Source of the DNA: Oehlia diaphana
Lineage: Eukaryota > Glomeromycota > Glomeromycetes > Glomerales > Glomeraceae
NCBI GenBank assembly: GCA_003833135.1
Contig: QZLH01000506.1
Location: 16,525 to 39,068, forward strand
Length of the DNA stretch: 22,544 nt
Reading direction: 5' to 3'
The position numbers and the translations under genes are program-made. The notes beneath the pieces were generated by a model. That model searched no databases and was not told the DNA's origin. It saw nothing but the letters and a program-made list of their open reading frames with translations. Position 1 is the first letter of the stretch. The number at the start of each line of letters is the position of its first letter. Below are positions 1 to 8,153 of this stretch, piece by piece.

Positions 1-289
1 TGTAGATGTTCAACTTTTTGTTGACGATAGGAAAAATACAGTCGAGCCACAAAAAGAAATTTTTGGTGTATTAGGATGGCATTAAATCCACCTATATTCT
101 TAACTGACCATCTGTATAGAAGGTTAAAATTTATTCATTATATAAGAGGGAAGCAATGGACTAAAGTTTTTTTTAATATTCGGGTGACAATCGGAAGAGT
201 GGAACAGCCTTGACGGCGCCTGGACTCACATATTCTTAAAAGAAGCAGAAGAGATCAATCCAGACGATTTTTCAACTTTAAAGAGGAAG
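1..289 (+). pseudogene. Left-edge coding remnant, possibly the 3' part of a split gene
   Basis: Two stretches look like coding sequence here. From base 2 a frame runs VDVQLFVDDRKNTVEPQKEI and on to a TAA at 83-85; its codon use (GAC, GTC, GAG, AGG) is richer in G+C than the spacer. From 191 a second frame reads SEEWNSLDGAWTHIFLKEAE and continues to a good donor (AAG|GTAATA) at 289/290. A TGA lies just upstream of that second frame at 185-187, so the two can be joined only by an intron, for example a donor at about 66-70 and an acceptor AG at 196-199. No family is recognised. It may be the last exons of a real gene entering from the left, or a broken copy. The join is inference and the product is unknown. 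Confidence 0.35.
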
Positions 290-326
290 GTAATATTTTC
301 TTTTGTTTGCCAAGGGAGCTCTTGTT

Positions 327-409
327 CAGTCCACGATCTGATCAGGAGTATTCAGTCCACGTTCTGACTCAAGTGATATTGATGGCACTCCTAGTCAGTC
401 CACGTTCTG
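327..409 (+). repeat. Three spaced copies of a 14-base motif
   Basis: The motif CAGTCCACGWTCTG occurs at 327-340, 353-366 and 396-409, with steps of 26 and 43 bases. Copies two and three are identical and copy one differs at one base. The total step of 69 is a multiple of three and the stretch is comparatively GC-rich, so it may be diverged repeat-coding DNA (one frame gives FSPRSD-like residues). No continuous reading frame through it joins its neighbours. Confidence 0.55.
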
Positions 410-463
410 GGCCTTTACTATTGCGAAATTGCATTTTTTCAAATTAAAGATCTATCTATCTAT

Positions 464-562
464 ATGGCGTTTTCTAATGAATGGGCTGAGAAAAGAGATG
501 GAAAATTTATTTTTAAAAAATCAAATATTTCACCAAAATTATTTAATATCATTCTTAAGTAA
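464..562 (+). pseudogene. BTB/POZ domain relic
   Basis: An open stretch from ATG 464 to TAA 562 encodes 32 residues that begin MAFSNEWAEKRDGKFIFKK and continue into SNISPKLFNIILK. From memory of the family this matches the middle of the BTB/POZ domain in the expanded BTB proteins of Rhizophagus, where a segment of the type NEWAEKKDGKFxFKKPNISPxLFxIILR(F/Y)IY follows the HKxVL region. The stop falls where the strand-helix would continue (IILKYxY); a one-base shift after it restores a weak KIC-type continuation. The upstream part of the domain (HS-VL-S-YF) is replaced by a TCTA microsatellite-like run. I take it as a truncated, frameshifted copy, not a functional gene. Confidence 0.55.
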
Positions 563-655
563 GATATGTCGTTTAATAAACTTATTAATCATCTAAATTT
601 ATAAAATATTCAACTATTAATTATATTGTTGGGTTCATTTTTAGAGGTGAGTAAA

Positions 656-688
656 GAAATTTTTTTTTTTAAAAAAAAAAAAAAATTC
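656..688. repeat. T11/A15 palindromic homopolymer block
   Basis: GAAA is followed by eleven T, fifteen A and TTC. The block is self-complementary over nearly its whole length and could extrude as a hairpin. It is simple sequence with no assigned role. Confidence 0.6.
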
Positions 689-1100
689 TTGTACCTTTTA
701 AAATACGAGAGTTTAAGTATCGTGAAGTTTATTCAAAGAGATCCAATTCTTATTTATTTATTTGTAATACCAAAAATACTTTAAGGTAATCCAATTCTCT
801 TCGCATAATTCTTTCTTGAGTTGATCCTGCTCCTACGGTTTGATAATATTTTTGGATGAATTTTATGTATAGTATTTCACGTTTGAGGAATTGTACTTTA
901 ATCACAAAACTTTATTCCGAATAATGTATAACCTTTGGAATGTACAGCAAAAATCCGGCTGGTGATGACCCATTACAATTGTTTGCATGCATACTGTATG
1001 TATATATCTTTCAACGTATTTCCATAATAAATCTGAATAATTTATAAAAAAATGACATAGTAAACGCAATTTTATATTACAATAATTTCATCCAAAAAGC

Positions 1101-1136
1101 GTTGCATTTCACTCATGCGCTTTAGAGAAATGCAAC
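1101..1136. repeat. 10-bp perfect inverted repeat with 16-base loop
   Basis: GTTGCATTTC (1101-1110) pairs exactly with GAAATGCAAC (1127-1136). It has no T run behind it and no gene nearby, so a terminator role is not indicated. It may be a remnant of a small transposon end or an unannotated hairpin RNA. Confidence 0.5.
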
Positions 1137-1449
1137 AATAAAGTTGTCACGCTATAATGATGCAGTGACTTATTATGTTAACTGAAATTTAACATTGACA
1201 AAAAAAAAAGATCATTTTTTTTTTAAATTAAACGCATTTCCTTAGTTATAAAGTTATTTATTCTAATTTATAATATTACTAATATATATAAAGAATCTAT
1301 AATAAGTTTTATTATGTTCCTTTTACATTTTTTTTTTTAAGTTGTGATTTTGCAAAAACTATTATATATCTGATATATGTATATATATATAAAAGAAAGT
1401 GAGAAATGCATAAAAAATCAACCCATCAAAAAAGGTGTATCGAATCAAC

Positions 1450-1450
1450 G

Positions 1451-1515
<65 letters not shown>
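1450..1515. repeat. Very long A tract with one interruption
   Basis: About 65 bases are A except for a single GTAT step near 1484-1487. On the other strand it is a poly(T). Such a run may mark the 3' end of an old retroposed copy or be a replication-slippage product. The upstream DNA has no visible retroposed gene, so the origin is open. Its length in the assembly may be inaccurate. Confidence 0.7.
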
Positions 1516-3431
1516 GAATAGGAAAAAAAAAATGCGCCATGATGATGATAATGATAAATAATGAATTAAATGTCCAAAAATGTTTTGAGATTGCATGCGT
1601 ATCGATTGATTGATTATATAAGGGTTAAAATGTTTAGAAAAAAAAAGAAAAAAAGTAAGTATAAGCGTGTTAAAGTGATAATATGTTAATAAATATGTTA
1701 ATAATTGTCCAAAATCCAAGTAAAGAAGAAAAAAAAAGATCGCACAATAAAAGAATCATATATAAAATATGATAAATTTATATACGCGAATGCAAACGAC
1801 TTTAAAGATTCTAATCATTATTTGATTAGGCGGGCCCAAATGAAAACCAAATTTCTGATAAACAAAATAGAAAAGATAATAATAAATTGTATTGGCCCAT
1901 ACACACATAAATTCTCTTGAAAAAAAAAAAAAAGTTTACTTACTATGGTTGTCAAAATATATAACTGCGATAGTATTTATCAACTTAAATACATCAAAAT
2001 TCTCTACAAATTTGAAAAAAACTTAAAAATCAAAAATAATTCAAAAAAAAGTGACAATGAAGTTATAAAATGTTCCAATAATAATTACAATATTATTCGG
2101 GCTCAAATGGTTCTCCATCCCAATAAGGATCTGGTGATGCATTCACCATCACGATTAAAGATAAAAATAATACGATAGATAGAAATAAATTAATTTGTTT
2201 ATTCATTATCAAAGAAAAATATTGTCAAATTAATTGTCGAAAGTAAAAGATATAATTTATTCGTAGATATTTTGCGTTGTATGAGGAATGTTGAAAAAGA
2301 AAAACCAACAAAAAGTATTCAATTTTAAATATAAAAAAGATAAACGTGGCGATGCAAAACATTTTAACATCTCTCAATATTTCTATTGTAATGCAAATTT
2401 CTTAATTAATGTGGCTTCCTTTATTTCACTCTTATAATGATCTTTATTTATATTGAGGCGATGAAAAAAATTTAATTTTAATTCATTTAATTCTCTCTTT
2501 TTGAAAGCGAGAAGACACGTAGCGAAAGCGAAAAATTGAAAAAGCCACATTATAGCAGCCACACTTAATTAACAATAAAATAATTTTTTAGATTTTTCAT
2601 AGCCTATCGGGAAATTTTGATCGGTGAATATGATGATCATTTAATGTAAATGTAAGTGATGTAAGCAGGGCTTTTCCGTATGATTAACATAGCCTCCTTT
2701 CACAAAGCCACTTTCCCCTATTAATAAACTGAGGCAGTGTTCGACTTATAATAATATAACGGAAAGGGGAAATTATCCATATATTAAATTTTCACTAAGT
2801 TTTCGCTGACAAATCCAGCTTTGATAATATACAAACCGATCTTTTTTTTTTTTATCGATCGAAAAAAAAACATAATAATAAATCTTGAGGGCTGACTCAT
2901 TAGTGGCTTATGAAAGTAGTACCGCTGATTTCAATAAGCCATACATAGCCCTACCTTGAAATAACTAAGCCATGTTTGAATTTCATGTTTTTCACCTTAA
3001 TTGTATTGTTATTAAACGATTACGGGTTTAATGAGGGTTAACATTATTTTGTTGATAATTCGATTAGTTTAGTTCGTGAAACGATCTATCATTGATTGAT
3101 CACTTGACAATTGTGATACCTAAATTGATACAAATACAATTCCTGAACGGCAAAGCTTTACGCTAAATTTTATTAAATAATTCTCAAAATCATATTACAA
3201 TAAAATAAAAACATAAACTAGTCAACAATACAGTGAAAAAGAAAAATAAATTACAAAGTAAACTACCAATCCAAAAACTATATAAGATCCTTCATATGCC
3301 CCAACCTAAACCCAAAGAGTACTAAAATCTAAGTCCCAAAGAGCAAAGTGACCTAAGATCTCGAACCGTTCGACTAAACAGAAAATCCGAAATTTTGTCC
3401 ATCCAAAATCCACTCTGATCAATATCCTAAC

Positions 3432-4437
3432 GTATGACGACAAAGGATTATTATGTTGAAAGTGCGAGAAGAATGGAGGAGAGGACCGGGAAGAGCGAAC
3501 TTGTGGTGCGGTGTGAAATAGAAAAAAAAAATATTTCGAAGAAATTAAAATATTTATTATAAAGCGATATATTAAAGTATTAATAGGAAAGAATTATCCC
3601 GCATTTCAAAATAAAATTATATTTAGTAAAATTTTTTTAAATCGGTTCATTCCTGCCATCATTTAAGCAAAACATATAACACAATCCTACAAGTTGATTG
3701 CTCTGGTGGATCATTTTTTAGCATATACAGTATGCTCTCAGCATGACGACAAAAGTGCGAGAAGAATGAACCAGCGCTGGAGGAGGAGTCAGGAGAAGAG
3801 GACCGGGAAGAGCGAACTGTGGTGCGGTGTGAATAGAAAAAAAAAATATTTCGTTTTATAAAAAAATTAAAATATTTATAAAACGGTATAGTAAGGTATT
3901 AATATGAAAGAATTAACCCGCATTTCAAAATAAATTATATTTAGTAAAATTTTTTAAAATTAAGTAAACCCGTTTTTTTAAATCGGTTCATTCCTGCCAT
4001 CATTTAAGCACAACATATAACACAATCCTACAAGTTGGTTGCTCTGGTGGATCATAGTTTTTAGCATATACAGTATGCTCTCAGCATGACGACAAAAGTG
4101 CGAGAAGAATGAACCAGCGCTGGAGGAGGAGTCAGGAGAAGAGGACCGGGAAGAGCGAACTGTGTTGTGAAATAGAAAAAAAAAATATTTCATTTTATAA
4201 ATTAAAATATTTATAAAGCGGGATATTAAGGTATTAATATGAAGGAATTAACCCGCATTTCAAAATAAATTATTATTTAGTAAAATTTTTTAAAATTAAG
4301 TAAACCCGTTTTTTCAAATCGGTTCATTCCTGCCATCATTTAAGCACATCATAGTGACACAATCCTACAAGTTGATTGCTCTGGTGGATCATAAAGTTAA
4401 TCAGTTTTTAGAATACTCAGCAATGCAGTATCGATAC
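3432..4437. repeat. Three tandem copies of a ~340-bp unit
   Basis: Three head-to-tail units start at about 3432, 3741 and 4084, each at the word ATGACGACAAA. Units 2 and 3 are 343 bases apart and nearly identical. Unit 1 is shorter (about 309 bases) because it lacks two blocks: about 29 bases around the palindrome CAGCGCTGG, and about 22 bases around AAACCCGTTTTT. All units carry GTGCGAGAAGAATG, GAGGACCGGGAAGAGCGAAC, an A run, ACCCGCATTTCAAAATAA, ATCGGTTCATTCCTGCCATC and CTCTGGTGGATCAT. Unit 3 diverges after about 4395. GC-rich words inside such AT-rich DNA suggest an amplified former element, not random sequence. The minus-strand open frame at 3978-4193 falls inside the units and is not considered a gene. 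Confidence 0.85.
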
Positions 4438-4678
4438 ATTATGCTTTGGGGATACATCAAGACAAATTAGCAACATATTATACTTGCAATAAGTGAATTA
4501 TTTTACAATAGTAATGCATTTATAATATTTACTCTTAATATTGCTTATTAAATATAGTCTACACATATATTAAGCACCATATTTAATTATCCAGAATCAT
4601 AATACTTTAAAATAATATGATTAATTTTGATCTGACCAATAACATTAAAACAGTCAATTTGGATGTAAAGACTAGGGA
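4438..4678. other. AT-rich spacer
   Basis: This follows the end of the tandem array. It contains only stop-rich AT DNA and no recognisable site. Confidence 0.5.
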
Positions 4679-5082
4679 TGTTTATTGAAAAAACAAGGTC
4701 GCTACAATGGAAGGTCGTGTTTTTATAAATATTTATTTATCTTTTATTTATTATTAGTTTATTTTTAGTTACTGTATGTTACATAGAGATATTTTTAGTT
4801 ATTTAATGATTAGATAAAATCGGAATCTTAGCGGTGGGAAAGTGGCTGAATTAAAGATGGCTTAATAGACAAATAAGACCAATCGTCACAGGCGAGATTG
4901 GCCGGATGGCAAAACTGTTCGATAGTCAAATTTTTTTAACGATATAAAAAGGACCGATGGTGGAGGTGTAGTTTTAGCAGTTCATGTGAAATATATGTAA
5001 AAAACAGTCATCTTTAAATATAGGTTTTATTTTCAAAAGATAGATATACGGATATTACAGAGCGCCGATAGAGGCAGTAATA
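4679..5082 (+). mobile_element. LTR-like stretch (putative degraded solo LTR)
   Basis: The stretch starts TGTTTATTG and ends GGCAGTAATA, a decayed version of the TGTTA...TAACA ends typical of long terminal repeats. It holds a strong TATA box (TATAAAAAGG, about 4943) two thirds along, and after it no open frame, as expected for an LTR promoter. It is comparatively GC-rich in short blocks (AAGGTCGCTACAATGG, CACAGGCGAGATTGGCCGG, CAGAGCGCCGATAGAGGCAG). No matching second copy lies in the window and no clear 5-bp target duplication was found, so the call rests on end motifs and promoter layout only. An abandoned gene promoter is the alternative. Confidence 0.35.
4943..4954 (+). promoter_or_regulatory. 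Orphan TATA box
   Basis: TATAAAAAGGAC is a good TATA box in a relatively GC-rich setting. No gene with a credible frame follows within 500 bases. It fits a promoter inside the LTR-like stretch, or a gene that has been lost. Confidence 0.4.
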
Positions 5083-5529
5083 TCGTATTTTATTCAAGTA
5101 TTAATAAACCCGCCTGTTTGTTTCCGATTTATTACAACTCGTTTGTTACTTTAAAGTGTTTATTATCTTTTATTGACCTTTTGTTACATATCGTTTAATT
5201 GTCTATACACGATTTAATTACGATTATAAACAGATGAATATATACACGTTTTAATTATTTTATTTTTCATTTACCGATTGTTCATTATTTGCGCACACAT
5301 TATCCGATTTACTTCATCACTTGACGTCATATTATCGTTATCTTACGATCCTTATTTATCTTTCTGTTACTACCTAACCGAACGTTAAAAATCGGTGTAT
5401 CAAATTCAGTATTACATGATTCTTGATACAATATTTTCAAAAGATCTTTGATCAAGGATTGGAATCGATTCGACTAAAATCGATTTAATCAAAAATCGAA
5501 TCGAATCAATCCCAATAAATCGAATTTTT
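5083..5529. other. Spacer with CRE palindrome and AATCGATTCGA-rich inverted repeat
   Basis: No gene is visible. A perfect cAMP-response-type palindrome TGACGTCA lies at 5322-5329, with no gene nearby to regulate. From 5459 to 5514 the sequence is made of variants of AATCGATTCGA on both strands: GGATTGGAATCGATTCGA pairs imperfectly with TCGAATCGAATCAATCC. It immediately precedes the element at 5530-5902 and may be part of an older insertion. Confidence 0.5.
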
Positions 5530-5902
5530 TATATGGGGACGCCCGTAGCAAAAGGGGGGGATGGGGCAAAAAATTTAAATTTGAGATTTTATTATAATTA
5601 TATGTCTATTGGTTTAATTTTTAAGAAAATATGGTTTTTTATTAATAATATATTAGTAAAAAAGTTTAATTTTGAAATTTTCTTATTATTTGCATTTTAC
5701 TTTTATAATATTAACAAGCAACATAAACTTATTAAAAGTAAATCAATACTCTTAGTAAATTGCCTGTAAAATTTGGTTTTAGATAAAAAAAAAAGGTCTG
5801 AGAGTCAATTTATTTCACAATTAAGTGATGATCTGCCAAATTTATCATGTGATTTAAATTTAAAATTACGGAATTATCCCATCCCACGGGCATCCCCATA
5901 TA
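5530..5902. mobile_element. 373-bp non-autonomous element with terminal inverted repeats
   Basis: The left end TATATGGGGACGCCCGT (5530-5546) and the right end, read inverted, TATATGGGGATGCCCGT (5886-5902) match at 16 of 17 bases. Further inside, both arms share GGGATGGG; in the left arm it is displaced by a ~10-base insertion of AGCAAAAGG type. The ends are far richer in G+C than the AT-rich core. The terminal TA could be a TA target duplication, as in Tc1/mariner insertions, but because the ends are palindromic this cannot be separated from the repeat. The 78-codon open frame at 5533-5769 starts in the left arm and is only AT-rich filler. No transposase is present, so it would depend on one elsewhere. 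Confidence 0.7.
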
Positions 5903-6657
5903 GTAATGAATATTTTATGTGTGATGGTAATTATCACTGATAATATTTAGCAATATCTAAAAAAAAATGGTTTTATTAAATTAAAAAGGCTTTTTTACTA
6001 TTATTTACCTAAAGTAAAAAATCTAAACTATATAATTTTATAAAAAAAAACATATATTTAAAAAAAAAAATATTTATATATATTATTTAATCAATTTTTA
6101 TATTTATATTTTTCAAAATATTAAATATAATAATTATAATAATTATAGTAATAATTTAATTTTAAAAATTTCATTTATATATTAATAGATATCAATATTT
6201 TTCTTTTAAATTTAAAATTTCAAAATTTAATAAAATATTTTAAAAATAAAATACTAATTAAAAGTAAATATAAAGCAAAATAATAAAAGTCTAATTATAC
6301 TAACTATCTAATTGTTATTATAAAAACTAATTTTTAGGAATCATAATATTAAGATTTATATTTACTTATAAATATTATTATAAGATAGAGTAATTATAAA
6401 GTTAAAAAAAGATTTAATTCTATAAAAAATTAAAAGTTTTTCAAAACATATATATATATATATATCATTTTTTTTTCCAATATAAAGTATGAATTACAAA
6501 CTTTAATTTAAGTTAATTAGTATTTTAAATATTATAATAAAAAAATTTTGCTATAATTCTTTTAAAGCTATTTATAACTTTATATAGTACCTTAATTTTT
6601 ACTATATAAAATTAACATAATAATAAATTAATATACTATATACTATATAATATAAGA

Positions 6658-6757
6658 CTGGTAAGCATAATTTGGTCAGCACTATAATTGACCATATATT
6701 TATTTCATGATGTTGGCTAAATTCATTTCCTGGCCTAAATTATATTATCGCTACCAG
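6658..6757. repeat. 100-bp imperfect inverted-repeat unit
   Basis: CTGGTA at 6658 faces TACCAG at 6752-6757. Inside, ATAATTTGGTCAG on the left faces an inverted ATAATTTAGGCCAG on the right, with a few extra bases. A second stem, TGGTCA (6673-6678) with TGACCA (6689-6694), is nested on the left. The layout is that of a miniature inverted-repeat element. No target duplication is evident. Confidence 0.4.
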
Positions 6758-7025
6758 AATCAGGTGATTTTTAGCAGACATCCGTCAGGGGGTCAGGGGA
6801 GAGCATTCTAATGTGAATTTTATCCAACATATCCCCGAAATTTCATGGCCAATTTTGCCACTGGACCGATCAAAAACTTCTTATGGTAATAAAATTAAAA
6901 ATTTGATATATATTCACACAGTATTCACACACATCACTCGGATCGATCCGAACTTATCCGGATCACCAAAAGAATCGAATGATATCTCAATCAATTTCCG
7001 ATCAGAAAAGTATTTATATTAAGTA

Positions 7026-7050
7026 ATGCATAAATGTTTCATTTATGCAT
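7026..7050. repeat. 11-bp perfect hairpin with 3-base loop
   Basis: ATGCATAAATG, loop TTT, CATTTATGCAT: an exact 25-base stem-loop about 450 bases before the start of the secreted protein gene. A second pair, ATGAAATC (7081-7088) and GATTTCAT (7111-7118), follows. They could be transcription-factor or structural sites. No T run supports a terminator. Confidence 0.6.
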
Positions 7051-7314
7051 ATTCTTGAAACGAGAAAACAAAAGTTTATAATGAAATCCTATTTAATCTT
7101 TGTAGGGAAAGATTTCATTGTATATAACTTTCAAGGTAAAAATAAATAAAATAACAAGATAACCCAATTTTTATTTTTTTTTTTTAGTGTATGTATTGTT
7201 CGATTAGTGGCTTTTATGTCTAAGCCAAACGGAACGAACCTTTTATAGTATACTAACCCAAATTAAGCAAAGGGGACTTTTAAAGCGTTTTATTCAAAGT
7301 GATCGAATTTGGTA

Positions 7315-7324
7315 ATTACGTAAT
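7315..7324. promoter_or_regulatory. ATTACGTAAT palindrome (bZIP-type site)
   Basis: A perfect 10-base palindrome with the core TTACGTAA, the kind of half-sites bound by bZIP factors. It sits about 80 bases before the TATA box of the gene at 7496. The same core TTACGTAA occurs at 14892-14899 upstream of RPB2. Function is inferred from position and motif only. Confidence 0.35.
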
Positions 7325-7393
7325 CAAGTGTTGATCTATATTTAAAATAGTATTGCATCACTATAAACTAAAAAAAACAATTGAAAAAAAAGG

Positions 7394-7401
7394 TATAAAT
7401 A
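7394..7401 (+). promoter_or_regulatory. TATA box of the gene at 7496
   Basis: TATAAATA lies 95 bases before the ATG, a spacing that allows a 60-70 base leader. It is followed by a short pyrimidine-mixed stretch and an A-rich leader. No other TATA-like word lies between it and the start codon. Confidence 0.55.
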
Positions 7402-7495
7402 TATCTTACAACCGAGCTAAAAATCTTTGAAAAAAAAAAAAAATATTTATCATTTCCAAACGAAAAGTAAAAGACAATTTTTATGATATTTTAAG

Positions 7496-8023
7496 ATGAG
7501 ATATAATAAAATTTTCACGATATTTCCTATATTTTTAATTTATTTTTTCTTATATACGGTAATTGCAAGTCCAATATCTTTACCTGAATCTGACCTTGAA
7601 AATATTGAAAAAACTGCAACATCAACTCCAACAACCTCGGCACCTTCACCCTCATCCTCATCATCACCATCAGCAGCAATAGCAGTATTCACGAATCCAT
7701 CAAATAGTTCAACGGCGGTAACAGGTCAAATAAAATTTACTAAAACTCCACAGAATAAAACAAATGTTAGTGGTAAATTAGATTCAGGGATATTTGATAA
7801 AGTAGCTGCAAATTATCAATTTAAAATTGTTGATAGATCAAAAACATTAATATATGACTTAACAACCGATGGTTTAAATAAATGGAGTGTTAATTCGACT
7901 GGTACTACTCCTTTTCAACATGATTTTGATAAATTGCTTATTAGTAAAATTGTTGACCAATTTTTTGAAATAAGTCATCATAAAAAAGGTATCGTTAGTA
8001 TGACGATAGTAAAATCTATTTAA
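7496..8023 (+). CDS. Small secreted protein with Ser/Thr/Pro linker (member A of a local family)
   Basis: 175 residues, no intron. Residues 1-25 form a signal peptide: basic start, hydrophobic FPIFLIYFFLY, likely cleavage after VIAS. Residues 41-62 are a Ser/Thr/Pro/Ala linker (TPTTSAPSPSSSSSPS), probably O-glycosylated. Residues 75-175 form a folded core that starts VTGQIKFTK and includes SGKLDSGIF, YQFKIVD and TGTTPFQHDF. N-glycosylation motifs stand at 70 (NSS), 87 (NKT), 90 (NVS) and 133 (NST). The core aligns by eye with the proteins at 16642 and 18103: VTG/FT, then GKLDSG where they have GQFNTG, then YxF, then TPFQHDF where they have SPFQCDF. It has no cysteine, unlike them. The ATG follows a TATA box and leader. 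The gene converges on RPB2. It is a candidate effector or surface protein; the biochemical role is unknown. Confidence 0.85.
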   Translation: MRYNKIFTIFPIFLIYFFLYTVIASPISLPESDLENIEKTATSTPTTSAPSPSSSSSPSAAIAVFTNPSNSSTAVTGQIKFTKTPQNKTNVSGKLDSGIFDKVAANYQFKIVDRSKTLIYDLTTDGLNKWSVNSTGTTPFQHDFDKLLISKIVDQFFEISHHKKGIVSMTIVKSI

Positions 8024-8134
8024 GGAAAAAAGAGGGAAAAATATTGTATGGCAGTTTAATGTATTTAATGTATTTAATGTTTTTTTTGTATTTAATATTT
8101 CTAAATGTCGATACCTTGATAATTGGATATTGTA

Positions 8135-8153
8135 AATAAATTATTTTAATAAA
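8135..8153 (+). terminator. Poly(A) signals of the gene at 7496
   Basis: Two AATAAA hexamers, at 8135-8140 and 8148-8153, lie 112-130 bases after the stop codon, followed by a T-rich stretch. The 3' leader before them contains GTATTTAAT-type repeats (8057-8096). Typical of eukaryotic 3' ends. Confidence 0.55.

Larger units (their letters stand above)
563..3430. other. Gene-free AT-rich spacer, left part
   Basis: No open frame here has convincing codon use. The only longer ones (1377-1613, 1705-1920, 1945-2178) are lysine/asparagine runs produced by A-rich DNA. The stretch contains a T11/A15 palindrome at 656-688, a 10-bp stem at 1101-1136, the long A tract at 1450-1515, a 7-bp stem at 1811-1829 and a T12/A9 hairpin at about 2838-2869. 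Several scattered AAGCCA/TGGCTT words lie between 2540 and 2980. No promoter is assigned because no gene follows. Confidence 0.6.
5903..7393. other. AT-rich spacer upstream of the secreted protein gene
   Basis: 5903-6650 is extremely AT-rich with a (TA)n run near 6446-6464 and no gene. From 6658 to about 7015 base composition rises. This part holds a small inverted-repeat unit (6658-6757), GC-richer blocks such as CGTCAGGGGGTCAGGGGAG (6783-6801) and the palindrome CGGATCGATCCG (about 6938-6949), which look like the remains of a transposable element. The 69-codon frame at 6813-7022 lies in it and is not supported as a gene. From 7026 onward it is probably the 5' region of the gene at 7496. Confidence 0.5.

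Noticed and set aside
1377..2178. Open frames rich in lysine and asparagine, and a phenylalanine-rich minus-strand frame
   Set aside because: They are direct translations of A or T runs.
3978..4193. 71-codon minus-strand frame
   Set aside because: It spans the junction of two tandem repeat units and is not kept open in the matching part of the other unit.
4314..4334. GGTTCATTCC in each tandem unit as a possible Pol III B box
   Set aside because: One base short of the consensus, and no A box at a suitable distance was found.
5533..5769. 78-codon frame MGTPVAKGGDG...
   Set aside because: It starts in the terminal repeat of the 373-bp element and continues through AT-rich filler.
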